Positions 8,707 through 17,410 of a stretch of DNA of 45,335 nucleotides are shown piece after piece (within the stretch, counting starts at the first letter, position 1; every line of letters begins with the position of its first letter). This stretch comes from DALYJJ01 sp031969915 (GTDB lineage Bacteria; Acidobacteriota; Terriglobia; Bryobacterales; Bryobacteraceae). A program made the position numbers and the translations under genes. The notes below the pieces were generated by a model. That model was given only the letters and a program-made list of their open reading frames with translations. It was not told the origin of the DNA and searched no databases. The DNA lies in contig DALYJJ010000037.1 in the NCBI GenBank assembly GCA_031969915.1, forward strand, positions 1 to 45,335, given 5' to 3'.

Positions 8707-11700
8707 ATGTATCGAACCAAGCTGTTCACTCTCCTTGCCTCGGCATCGTTGCTCGCGCTCCCGGTTGCAGCGCAGCAGATTTCCGGCTCCATCACCGGAA
8801 CGGTCCGAGACAGTCAACAGGCCGCCATCGTCGGCGCCAAAGTTACGCTCACCAATAAAGCCCAGGGCGTGGCACGCGAGATTACAACGAACGCGGAAGG
8901 AATCTTCTTCTTCAACCCGTTGCAACCCGCTAACTACGACCTGACCATTGAAAACACTGGTTTCAAGAAGTACGAACAGAAGGACATCAAGGTATTCGCC
9001 AACGATCGCATCGCGTTGCCGGATATCGTGATGGAGGTGGGCGCGCTCACCGAGACCGTCACCGTCGAGGCCAGCGTAGCGCAGATCCAGACCCAGAGCG
9101 CCGAACGCGCGGGCGTCGTCACCGGCCGTCAGGTCGTTGACATCCAGACCAGCCAGCGCAACTTCCTCGACATCGTGCGCACCGTTCCCGGCATCGTCTA
9201 CACGGGCGGCCTGGGCGGCATTCAGGCCAACGGAAACCGCGGCAACCAGAACAACTTCACGCTGGATGGCGTGAACGCCGTGGACACCGGGTCCAACGGC
9301 GGCACCCACACCAACGTGAACCTCGACGCCATCGGCGAGTTCAAGATCATCACCAACTCGCAGCCGGCGGAGTTCGGGCGCAGCTCGGGCGCGGCCATCA
9401 ACGTCGTCACCAAGAGCGGCAGCCGCGACTTCCACGGTACGGGCTACTGGTTCTACCGCCACGATTCGCTGAACGCGAACACGTGGCGCAACAACTTCGA
9501 AGGCCGCGCCCGCCAGCGCCGCCGGCAGAATTGGGCCGGCTACAACATCGGCGGTCCCGTTCGGCTACCGTTCACCGACTTCAACAAGAACCGGGACAAG
9601 CTGTTCTTCTTCGTGGCCCAGGAATGGCAGCGGCAGTTGGTGCCGAACGCTCTGCGCAACGTGACCGTGCCGACGGCGCTCGAGCGCCAGGGCAATTTCA
9701 GCCAGACGCGTGAGGGCGACGGTTCGCCGCTGATTCTTCGCGATCCGCTGAACGGCAACACGCAGTTCCCGAACAACACCATTCCCCAGAACCGGATCAC
9801 CTCGGACGGGCAGAAGATCCTCAACTTCTACCCGCTGCCGAACCGGCCGGGCGTCGATCCCACGTTCAACTTCCAGTCGGAAGTCTCGCACGGGCTGCCG
9901 GTGCAGCAGACCATCGTTCGCGGCGATTACAACATCAGCGACAAGTGGCGCCTGTTCTCGCGTTACGTGCGCGATGCCCGTCAGCAGAACATGCCCTACG
10001 GCCAGTGGAATGCCGACTTCAACCTGCCCCTCGGCCCGATGAACTTCGGCGATCCCGGCTGGAGCTTCATCACCAACGTCACGACCATCGTGAACCCCTC
10101 GCTGACCAACGAATTCATCTTCGGCACCAGCAAGAACGTTCTGAATATCGATCCGACGACGGACACCTGGAACCGCGCCCCGCTGAACCTCAGCTATCGC
10201 ATGCCCTTCCAGAATGCCGACACCCTCGGGCTGATCCAGAACTGGCGCTTCGGTGGCGTGCCCAACGCGCCGTTTACCGGCTTCAATGGAACGCCGTTCC
10301 GGAACTTCAACCACATTTACGAATTCACCGACAACATCGCGAAGGTATACCGGAACCATACCTTCAAGACCGGTCTCTACATCCACTACTCGATGAAGGA
10401 CCAGACCGCGTTCACTTCCGTGAACGGCAACATCTGGTTCGACCGTGACGGCAACAACCCCGGCGACACGAACTGGGCCTTCGGCAATGCTCTGGTCGGT
10501 AACTACCAGCGCGTCCAGCAGTCCAACATCGTGCTCAACGGTATGTACCGGAACTACAACGTCGAGTGGTATTTCCAGGACACCTGGAAGGTTTCCCGCA
10601 AGCTGACGCTCGACCTCGGCATGCGCTGGTACTGGGTCCAGCCGCAGCACGACGCCGCGGACCAGACCTCATCGTTCCGGCGTGAGACCTGGGACGACGC
10701 CGCTCGCGGCATTCTGGTGCAGCCGTTCCGCAACCCCGCGGGCGCGATCGTGGGCCGCAACCCGGTCACCGGCGAACTCACGCCGCGCGCCCTGGTTGGC
10801 TCGCTGGTGCCTCGTTCCGCCGGCTATGTCAACGGCCTCTTCGCCAACGGCATGGCGCGCGAAGGCCAGCCCGGCACGCCGCAAGGCCTCATCCAGAGCC
10901 GCGGCATCCACTGGGCGCCCCGCCTCGGCGTGGCCTACAACTTCATGGAGAAGACCGTGCTGCGCGCGGGCGCGGGCATGTTCTACGACCGCTTCCAGGG
11001 CAACCCGGTTTTCGATATGCTGCCCAACCCGCCCTCTACGCAGAGCCCCACGTTCTTCTACGGCGGACTGGCTGACCTCGCCAACGCCCGCGGCGTCTTC
11101 TTCCCGCAGAACGTTCGCGGCTTCGCTATTGAAGGCAAGGTTCCGACGACCTACAACTGGAACCTGTCCATCCAGCGCGAACTGCCGTCGAGCATCCTGC
11201 TCGACATCGGCTACGTGGGCTCCACCAGCCGCAACAACCTCGCCATCTACGACTACAACATGGCGCCGTTCGGCAGCGCCTGGCTGCCCCAGAACCAGGA
11301 TCCGACCAACGCGAACCCGCAGAACAACGGACGCACCACGCTGCCGGTGAACTTCTACCGGCCCTACGTGGGCTTCGGCGAAACCCGCGTCACCTGCTTC
11401 TGCACCTCCTCGAACTACCACTCGCTGCAGGTCGGCGCCACCCGCCGCCTCAACCGCGGCCTCACCTTCGGCTTGGCGTATACCTGGTCCAAGGCGCAGG
11501 GCGTGGCTTCCGGCGACGGCGATACGCTGCACCCCACCAACTCCCGCGTGGCCGACTACGGTCCGCTCTTCTTCGACCGCACCCACAACCTGGTCCTCAA
11601 CTACGTTTGGGATCTGCCCAAGGCCGGCCGCGGCGGGAACTTCCTCGACAATCCCGTCGGCCGCATGGTCTTCAACGGCTGGACGCTCGCCGGCGTCACG

Positions 11701-12207
11701 CAGTGGATCAGCGGTCAGCCGGATAACATCGGCCTCAGCATCCAGGGCCTCGGCGGCGCCGACGTGAACCGCATCTACACCGGTTCGGAAAACTACGGCC
11801 CGCGCGTGCGCGTCAGCGGCAACCCCGAGTTGGAGCGCTCCAAGCGCAGCCAGGACGGCTGGATCAACACCAGCGTCTTCGCCATCCCGCTCGTCGGCAG
11901 CCAGGGCTTCGATTCGGCGCCTCGCCTGATCCGCCGCCCCGGCGACTACGTGTGGGACATGTCGGTCTACAAGAACATCCCGCTCGGCGCCGAGAGCCGC
12001 TTCATCCAGCTCCGCGTCGAGATGTTCAACGCGTTTAACCAGGTCCGCTTCTCGGACTTCAACCGCACCGCCACCTTCAACCAGCAGGGCGTTCTCACCA
12101 ACCTCCCAACCCAGTTGGGCGGCACGGGCGGACGCTTTGGCTTCGGCGCCATCACCGGAACGCGCGACCCGCGCATCATCCAGTTGGCGGCGAAGATCTA
12201 CTTCTAG
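8707..12207 (+). CDS. Oar-like TonB-dependent receptor 1 (carboxypeptidase-regulatory-like domain)
   Basis: This 1166-residue outer-membrane protein has a Sec signal peptide (about 1-22, cleavage after PVAAQ), a carboxypeptidase regulatory-like beta-sandwich (about 25-110, SGSITGTVRDSQQAAIVGAKV), a plug domain (about 125-250) and a large beta-barrel ending in the aromatic residue typical of outer-membrane proteins (KIYF). Oar/SusC-like receptors of Acidobacteria take up large substrates such as oligosaccharides or peptides, powered by TonB; the substrate is not readable. The coding strand is markedly C-rich at third positions, unlike receptor 2. It has its own promoter-like site and is closed by a strong hairpin 12 bases after the stop, so it is probably a single-gene unit. 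Internal family motifs such as RGDYNISDKWRLFSRYVRD are present. Confidence 0.92.
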   Translation: MYRTKLFTLLASASLLALPVAAQQISGSITGTVRDSQQAAIVGAKVTLTNKAQGVAREITTNAEGIFFFNPLQPANYDLTIENTGFKKYEQKDIKVFANDRIALPDIVMEVGALTETVTVEASVAQIQTQSAERAGVVTGRQVVDIQTSQRNFLDIVRTVPGIVYTGGLGGIQANGNRGNQNNFTLDGVNAVDTGSNGGTHTNVNLDAIGEFKIITNSQPAEFGRSSGAAINVVTKSGSRDFHGTGYWFYRHDSLNANTWRNNFEGRARQRRRQNWAGYNIGGPVRLPFTDFNKNRDKLFFFVAQEWQRQLVPNALRNVTVPTALERQGNFSQTREGDGSPLILRDPLNGNTQFPNNTIPQNRITSDGQKILNFYPLPNRPGVDPTFNFQSEVSHGLPVQQTIVRGDYNISDKWRLFSRYVRDARQQNMPYGQWNADFNLPLGPMNFGDPGWSFITNVTTIVNPSLTNEFIFGTSKNVLNIDPTTDTWNRAPLNLSYRMPFQNADTLGLIQNWRFGGVPNAPFTGFNGTPFRNFNHIYEFTDNIAKVYRNHTFKTGLYIHYSMKDQTAFTSVNGNIWFDRDGNNPGDTNWAFGNALVGNYQRVQQSNIVLNGMYRNYNVEWYFQDTWKVSRKLTLDLGMRWYWVQPQHDAADQTSSFRRETWDDAARGILVQPFRNPAGAIVGRNPVTGELTPRALVGSLVPRSAGYVNGLFANGMAREGQPGTPQGLIQSRGIHWAPRLGVAYNFMEKTVLRAGAGMFYDRFQGNPVFDMLPNPPSTQSPTFFYGGLADLANARGVFFPQNVRGFAIEGKVPTTYNWNLSIQRELPSSILLDIGYVGSTSRNNLAIYDYNMAPFGSAWLPQNQDPTNANPQNNGRTTLPVNFYRPYVGFGETRVTCFCTSSNYHSLQVGATRRLNRGLTFGLAYTWSKAQGVASGDGDTLHPTNSRVADYGPLFFDRTHNLVLNYVWDLPKAGRGGNFLDNPVGRMVFNGWTLAGVTQWISGQPDNIGLSIQGLGGADVNRIYTGSENYGPRVRVSGNPELERSKRSQDGWINTSVFAIPLVGSQGFDSAPRLIRRPGDYVWDMSVYKNIPLGAESRFIQLRVEMFNAFNQVRFSDFNRTATFNQQGVLTNLPTQLGGTGGRFGFGAITGTRDPRIIQLAAKIYF

Positions 12208-12218
12208 AGCAGTCCCCA

Positions 12219-12251
12219 CGCAGCCGCCGTCTTCCTCGGACGGCGGCTGCG
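12219..12251 (+). terminator. Strong hairpin after receptor 1, likely terminator
   Basis: A perfect 13-base-pair inverted repeat (12219-12231 with 12239-12251) encloses a 7-base loop. It begins 11 bases after the receptor stop codon. There is no long T run, so it may act with Rho or as an mRNA 3' stabiliser. Confidence 0.65.
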
Positions 12252-12358
12252 CTTCCCTCGCTCCCCCGTTCCCGCTGAGTTCAGCCGCAATTGAGCCCCT
12301 TCGGTGTGCCCGAACTTCGGTGTTGACAATTCGGACTTTTCAGTCCCAGACTGCCACC

Positions 12359-13363
12359 ATGAAGTACTACTCCCTAGTAGGTTTTCTGCTAGGCGGGCCT
12401 GCGTGCATTCTCGCCGCGGTCCTACTCGCCACCCCGGTCCTCGCCAACCCGAGGAAAGAGGTCCGGCTGCCCGACGCTGTGCTCGTTGCCGAGGTGAAGC
12501 TCCACTACGACCGCTTCATCCTGGTTAGTCGCGGCACTCCCCCGATGCCAGGACTGGACGAAGCGCAAGTCCTCGTCATGAGCGGCGCCGGGGACCGCAA
12601 GAGCGTTCACCTACCCGGACGCGACGTGCCAGGCATTTACTCGTTCATCATCAGGGACGCGGCCGGATCTCCGTCGGGCCGTCTTGCGGTCTCGGGTTCC
12701 GCCTGGGACGTGCACGGACGAGCGGCGGCGATGCTTGTGATCTACTCCCAAGGCAACCCGCCGCTGATCGTCAGGACCCACCCCCTGATGTGCAACAAGA
12801 CGGCCTTCGACGCGGACGATCAGCTTTGGTGCCTGGCCTCCGACATTGAGAAGTTCAACGCACGCTCCACCGACTACAACCTCGTGGCGAAGTTCTCGCC
12901 GTCCGGCGTCCTGCTCGGCCAGTATCTGCCCAGAGCGGATTTCCCGGTCAGCGCCGTCCGGTTCGCGTTTAAGGCTCCCGAATCCGACGGGCGGCATCCG
13001 GCCGGAGACGCGCGTATCTACGCCGGCCGGGGTTGTGTGGACGTGTGGCTGCCGAATGTGTCAACGGCGATCCGCCTGGGCGCCGATGGGACGGAGCAGA
13101 GCCGGCGGCCCATCGAACCGACCGACACCAACGGGCTGGCGTTCGATTCCGAGTGCCGCGCGTCGCGGATTGAAAGGCAGCCGGAGACTCGCAACTACCG
13201 GATCTTGAGGCTCACCGAGCAGGGATGGAGCCCGCCGGGGGCTTCGACTCCCGAAAACCTGATCGGGGGTCACGAACTTCTGGCGGTTCAAGGCAACGAG
13301 GCGGTGGTCTGGAATTTCCGGAACCTGCTGGCCTACTACTTGCCGCTGACCAGCGACCGGTAG
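12359..13363 (+). CDS. Secreted protein X, unknown function
   Basis: This 334-residue protein has a signal peptide (about residues 1-29: MKYYSLVGFLLGG, then a hydrophobic core ending in LANPRKE). The mature part has repeated short strand-rich segments such as DAVLVAEVKLHYDRFILVSR, GEQSRRPIEPTDTNGLAFDSE and HELLAVQGNEAVVWNF, which suggests a beta-propeller, but no named family is recognised. The ATG at 12359 gives the natural signal peptide; the open frame upstream has no coding character. Its last 97 bases recur almost exactly at 21689-21785, and a short piece of its signal-peptide region recurs just before that. It was probably once followed directly by gene Y or a relative. Confidence 0.75.
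   Translation: MKYYSLVGFLLGGPACILAAVLLATPVLANPRKEVRLPDAVLVAEVKLHYDRFILVSRGTPPMPGLDEAQVLVMSGAGDRKSVHLPGRDVPGIYSFIIRDAAGSPSGRLAVSGSAWDVHGRAAAMLVIYSQGNPPLIVRTHPLMCNKTAFDADDQLWCLASDIEKFNARSTDYNLVAKFSPSGVLLGQYLPRADFPVSAVRFAFKAPESDGRHPAGDARIYAGRGCVDVWLPNVSTAIRLGADGTEQSRRPIEPTDTNGLAFDSECRASRIERQPETRNYRILRLTEQGWSPPGASTPENLIGGHELLAVQGNEAVVWNFRNLLAYYLPLTSDR
13267..13363 (+). repeat. 97-base direct repeat, copy A (3' end of gene X)
   Basis: These bases encode the last residues of X (HELLAVQGNE to LPLTSDR, stop). They match 21689-21785 at 96 of 97 positions, same orientation; the single change is GACCAGCG versus GACTAGCG. The partner lies 8.4 kb away, before gene Y. Confidence 0.95.
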
Positions 13364-13373
13364 AAGCGGGGGC

Positions 13374-13419
13374 ACCTGCGACCCCTCTATCTGGGCTCGG
13401 CTCAATGAGTGGAGGAGTA
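13374..13419 (+). repeat. 46-base direct repeat, copy A (remnant of the Y start)
   Basis: Identical over 46 bases to 21846-21891, where it contains the ATG and first codons of gene Y (ATGAGTGGAGGAGTA). In this copy the following sequence does not resemble Y, so it is a truncated junction. Confidence 0.95.
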
Positions 13420-13564
13420 TGGCTCTGCTGACGTGGAGAGACTGTGCCGAAAATCCCCACGGAATCGCGCACCGAGCGCAGCCATGCGCGCGTGCATGGG
13501 CCGGCTCTGCTGGCTCAAGGGGGACGAGGGGGTTGTTGAAAACACAGCCCTTGTTGTCTTGCCC

Positions 13565-13574
13565 GTAACGTTAC
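13565..13574. promoter_or_regulatory. Palindrome GTAACGTTAC, possible operator
   Basis: A perfect 10-base palindrome upstream of Oar-like receptor 2. A near match, GTAACGTTGC (20177-20186), lies 36 bases ahead of the CadC-like regulator gene. The shared element could be a binding site for that regulator. The support is only this similarity and position. Confidence 0.3.
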
Positions 13575-13671
13575 CGACCTGTTTTTTGACTTCCCGCACT
13601 TCTGGTAGGGCGATAGTCTCAGTGCGGTTCCGAGCCGCGCTGGCTCGAACACTGGCTTAAGGAGAACGGCC

Positions 13672-16600
13672 GTGTCTCGCCCTTCCAATCCGAATCCCCC
13701 TGGCATTTTCAGCCCCGTACGCCGTGAGAAAACCGGCAAGGGGTTTTGCGCGATTTGGTGCATTCTGACGATGGTACTGGCGCTGTGCGCGACCGGCGCC
13801 AGCGCGCAGGAGTACCGCGGCCGCATCACGTGCGTGGTGACGGATCCGAGCGGAGCGGCGATTCCGGCCGCGACCGTGACGGCGAAAAGCAAGGCAACGG
13901 GGGTCTCGATTTCCGCGCAGTCGAACGCGGCGGGGATTTACACCATCACCTTCCTTCAGCCGGGCGAGTACGACTTGAAGGTGACGGCACCAGGGTTCAA
14001 GGCGTACGAGCAGACAGGCATCGTGTTGCAGAGCGGCCAACTGGCGGAGATCACGGCGGCCCTGACGGTGGGGCAGACGACCGAATCGATCGAGGTAACC
14101 ACGGAGGCGGCGCTGCTGGATACGGAGAGTGCGAGCCGCGGGAATGTAGTGGACAACAAGCTGATTCAGGAGCTGGCGGTACCGGCGCGGAATCCCATGC
14201 TGCTGGCGAACTTTCAGCCGGGGGTAACGTATCGCGGGGTCGGGATCTTCTATCAACCGTTCGCGAACGGGGCGCTGGTGAACCTGTCGATCAACGGGGG
14301 ATTGCCGGGGAACAATGAGCTACAGGTGGATGGGGCGCCAAACAACAGCTCCGCGCGGGCGCCGAACAACGTGGCGTTCGTGCCGCCGGGCGAGGCGGTG
14401 CAGGAGGTGGCGATCAACACGAACGGCTACGACGCGAGTTTTGGGAAGACGTCAGGCGGAGTGGTCAACATCGTGATGAAGGGCGGCACGAAGGACTTCC
14501 ATGCGAGCGGGTGGTCGTTCCAGCGGAGGCGGGATCTGAACGCGAACCGGTTCCAGAATAATGCGAACAACGTTCCGAAGCCGAGGCAGCAGGTGGACCA
14601 CTGGGGCGTGGTGGCGAGCGGGCCTGTGCTTCTGCCGTTTGCAAAGAAAGACCTGAAAGACCGGTTCTTCTGGCTCTTCAGTTATGAGAACTACAACGAG
14701 CTGCAGCCGGCGCCGTTTGCGCTGAGCTATCCGGCGACGGAGATGCGCAACGGCGACTTTAGCAGGATGACGAATCCGGCGGGCGCGCCGATCACGATCT
14801 ATGATCCGACGACGCTGGCGAATGTAAACGGAATTGAGCGGCGCACGCCTTTCCCAGGGAACATCATACCGAGCAACCGGTTGAGCCCGATCGCGCGGAG
14901 CCTCACGAGCTTCTATCCGAACCCGAACGTGCCGACTCCGGCGGGGCGGCGATATTCGCAACTGAACTATGCGCAACCCGATTACGCCTACGATCTGCTG
15001 TATGAGAGCTGGATGGGCCGCGGCGACTTCATCGTGAACGATGCGATTCGCATCAACTCGCGGTATGCGTTCACCGATCACGGGCAGAACCGCACGGACA
15101 ACGGCATCTTCGGTCCGGGTCAGCGCGGGTTCGCGCCGTACGTGCGGACGAACCATGCGGCGCTGTTCGACTATGTGCAAACGTTGAGCCCGTCGACGGT
15201 GGTCAACGTGAGATTGAACATGAGCCGGTACGTGGAGGGATCGTCGTCGCCGGCGAACCTCGGATTCGACGCGACGCAGCTCGGGTTTCCGCAGTCGTTG
15301 TTGAGCCGACTGGCGGTGGGGAATTTCTTCGGGTCCTACGAATTCGGCGATGGGTATACGGCGATGGGGCCGGATCCGGCGTCGGTGCTGACGGACTATA
15401 CGACGACCTACAGCCTGCAGAGCACGGTGAGCAAGGTGGCGGGCGCGCATCAGTTGAAGGCGGGCATCGACTGGCGGCGGAGCCACGTAGGGCAGCTCAA
15501 CCTCGGCTATCCGTTCCTGATCGGGACGGTCGGCCAGTTCACCGAGCAGGCGTTTGCGCAGCCGAGCCTCAATGCGAACACGGGCGACTCGATGGCGGGC
15601 TTCATGCTCGGGGCGATCACGTTTTCGCGGGCCGATTTCAACGTGAGGCCCTTCTGGCAGCATTGGTACGTCGCGCCTTTCATCCAGGACGACTGGCGGG
15701 TTTCGAAGCGGCTTTCGTTGAACCTTGGTTTGCGCTGGGATCTGAACACAACGCCGGCGGAGCGCTACAACCGGATGCTGCTTGATTTCGATCCGGCGCG
15801 CCCCAGCCCGCTGGGGCGGCTGACGGATGCGAACCTGGCGGTGTACCCGCAACTGCGGAACCTCAGCGGCGACTTTGCGTATGCGGGAGTGAACGGCGGG
15901 CGCACGTCGGCGTCGAACAACTACTACAACACCCTCCAGCCGCGCGTGGGGGCGGCGTATCAGCTCTCCGACCGGTATGTGCTGCGCGGCGGCTATGGAA
16001 TGTTTTTCGCCAACTGGCCGACGCTCGAGTATTTCCGTTCGGAAGGGTTCAGCACCCAGACTATCGGCAACATCTCGCCGGACGGGGGGCGCAATCCGTT
16101 CCCGAACATCTTCGCCAACCCCTTCCCGGGCGGCCTGGCGACGCCGGTGCAGAACCCAAGCACGGCCTTCTTTCTGGGGCGCGATCAGGGGTTCTTCAAC
16201 CCGAGCGCGAAAATGCCGAGGGTGCACCAGTTTTCGTTCGGCGTGCAATATCGCGTGACGAACGGTTCAGTCCTCGACGCATCCTTCGTGGGCAGCCGCA
16301 CGACGAACAATCACGTGCAGCGGCCGACGAATCTGCCGAGCGACACATTCATGGCGACGTGCGACCCGATGCGCGGGGGCGCTTTTGCGGTGTGCGACGG
16401 GTTGGTGACGAATCCCTTCCAGGGCGTGAGCGGGTTTGTGGGCGGCACGGGGCTGGGGCTGAACGCCCAGACGAGCCGCTACCAGATGAACCGTCCGTTT
16501 CCACAATACGCGGGCGACCTGGTGCGGCTGGCTTCGCCGGACGGGCGGGCGTGGTACAACTCGGCGCAAGTTTCCTACCGGACGCGGCTGAAGGCGGGGC

Positions 16601-17358
16601 TGGTGATGGACTTCAACTACACGTTTTCGAAGTTCCTATCGGAGGGCGACGGGTGGTTCAATCAATTCGCGGGCGTGCTGCAGCGCGGGTTGACAGCGGT
16701 GGACCGGACGCACGTGGTGAAGTTTTCCGGACACTACGAGCTGCCGTTCGGGCGGGGAAAGAAGTTCCTCGCGACCTCGAACCGGTTTGTCTCCAGGCTG
16801 GTGAGCGGATGGGACGTGAACACCTTCACGAACCTCGGCTCGGGCGAGCCGGCGAACCTGCCGGGCAACACCATCCTGCTCAAGGATCCGCGGGTGAACG
16901 TGAACACGAACCAGTTCCGGGTGCGCGGGTGGAACGGGTGCGTGGCGCAGTTGACGGCGGGCGGGGGTTGGACGCCGGTGGCCTATAGCGTGACGAACAA
17001 CGGTTGCAGCTCGACGGACCTGTCGCAGTATGCGTGGGGCATTGTGCCGGGCGGCCGGATTCTGACCCAGACGCTGAACCCGTTCCGCAGCGGGCAGATT
17101 CGGATGCCGGCGTTTTACGAGACCAACATCTCGCTGAACAAGACGACACAGATTACGGAGAAGCTGCGCTTCCAGTTCCGGGCCGAAGCGTTTAACGCGT
17201 TCAACACCTACAACCTTTTCCAGATCCGTTACAACAACAACCCGTTCGATCCGAACTTCGGCACGTACTTCCCGGGCGACAACTCGAGCACATTCAGCCC
17301 GCAGTCACGGGACACGCTGCCGCGGAACATTCAGATCGGGCTGAAGCTGATCTGGTAA
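13672..17358 (+). CDS. Oar-like TonB-dependent receptor 2 (carboxypeptidase-regulatory-like domain)
   Basis: This 1228-residue outer-membrane receptor starts with GTG after AAGGAGA. The leader is long: a basic, Pro-rich N-terminal stretch precedes the hydrophobic core (about residues 24-43, FCAIWCILTMVLALCATGASA) with cleavage near ASAQ. A carboxypeptidase regulatory-like domain follows (about 46-135, RITCVVTDPSGAAIPAATVT), then the plug (about 150-260) and barrel, ending in LKLIW with an aromatic last residue. It is only distantly like receptor 1. The coding strand prefers G-ending codons, in contrast with receptor 1. The GH30 glycosidase lies immediately downstream, separated by a hairpin, so receptor and enzyme probably serve one glycan. 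Uptake of GH30 products is inference. Confidence 0.9.
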   Translation: MSRPSNPNPPGIFSPVRREKTGKGFCAIWCILTMVLALCATGASAQEYRGRITCVVTDPSGAAIPAATVTAKSKATGVSISAQSNAAGIYTITFLQPGEYDLKVTAPGFKAYEQTGIVLQSGQLAEITAALTVGQTTESIEVTTEAALLDTESASRGNVVDNKLIQELAVPARNPMLLANFQPGVTYRGVGIFYQPFANGALVNLSINGGLPGNNELQVDGAPNNSSARAPNNVAFVPPGEAVQEVAINTNGYDASFGKTSGGVVNIVMKGGTKDFHASGWSFQRRRDLNANRFQNNANNVPKPRQQVDHWGVVASGPVLLPFAKKDLKDRFFWLFSYENYNELQPAPFALSYPATEMRNGDFSRMTNPAGAPITIYDPTTLANVNGIERRTPFPGNIIPSNRLSPIARSLTSFYPNPNVPTPAGRRYSQLNYAQPDYAYDLLYESWMGRGDFIVNDAIRINSRYAFTDHGQNRTDNGIFGPGQRGFAPYVRTNHAALFDYVQTLSPSTVVNVRLNMSRYVEGSSSPANLGFDATQLGFPQSLLSRLAVGNFFGSYEFGDGYTAMGPDPASVLTDYTTTYSLQSTVSKVAGAHQLKAGIDWRRSHVGQLNLGYPFLIGTVGQFTEQAFAQPSLNANTGDSMAGFMLGAITFSRADFNVRPFWQHWYVAPFIQDDWRVSKRLSLNLGLRWDLNTTPAERYNRMLLDFDPARPSPLGRLTDANLAVYPQLRNLSGDFAYAGVNGGRTSASNNYYNTLQPRVGAAYQLSDRYVLRGGYGMFFANWPTLEYFRSEGFSTQTIGNISPDGGRNPFPNIFANPFPGGLATPVQNPSTAFFLGRDQGFFNPSAKMPRVHQFSFGVQYRVTNGSVLDASFVGSRTTNNHVQRPTNLPSDTFMATCDPMRGGAFAVCDGLVTNPFQGVSGFVGGTGLGLNAQTSRYQMNRPFPQYAGDLVRLASPDGRAWYNSAQVSYRTRLKAGLVMDFNYTFSKFLSEGDGWFNQFAGVLQRGLTAVDRTHVVKFSGHYELPFGRGKKFLATSNRFVSRLVSGWDVNTFTNLGSGEPANLPGNTILLKDPRVNVNTNQFRVRGWNGCVAQLTAGGGWTPVAYSVTNNGCSSTDLSQYAWGIVPGGRILTQTLNPFRSGQIRMPAFYETNISLNKTTQITEKLRFQFRAEAFNAFNTYNLFQIRYNNNPFDPNFGTYFPGDNSSTFSPQSRDTLPRNIQIGLKLIW

Positions 17359-17372
17359 GGAAGTACGCTCGG

Positions 17373-17399
17373 GCGGGACGCGCGGCCAGCGCGCCCCGC
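17373..17399 (+). terminator. Hairpin between receptor 2 and GH30 gene
   Basis: An 11-base-pair stem with one mismatch (17373-17383 with 17389-17399) and a 5-base loop is followed by the pyrimidine tract TTCTTCTCTTC. It starts 14 bases after the receptor stop and ends 11 bases before the GH30 ATG. It may be a terminator, or an attenuator lowering expression of the enzyme relative to the receptor. Confidence 0.5.
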
Positions 17400-17410
17400 T
17401 TCTTCTCTTC

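Larger units (their letters stand above)
13364..13671. other. Intergenic region between X and Oar-like receptor 2
   Basis: This 308-base gap has no convincing gene. Its first part holds a 46-base repeat (13374-13419) that at the other copy runs into the start of gene Y; here the Y sequence stops after the first few codons. A perfect palindrome GTAACGTTAC lies at 13565-13574, about 100 bases before receptor 2. A TTGACT at about 13583 has no well-spaced -10 box. The ribosome site AAGGAGA precedes the receptor GTG. Confidence 0.7.

Noticed and set aside
12323..12351. TTGACA ahead of gene X as a promoter
   Set aside because: No acceptable -10 box lies 15-19 bases downstream.
13409..13660. Short plus-strand open frame between X and receptor 2
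   Set aside because: It has no ribosome site or recognisable sequence and starts inside the repeated junction.
10669..16248. Minus-strand open frames of 516 and 598 codons opposite the two Oar-like receptors
   Set aside because: No domain or signal is recognisable, and the plus-strand receptors are certain.
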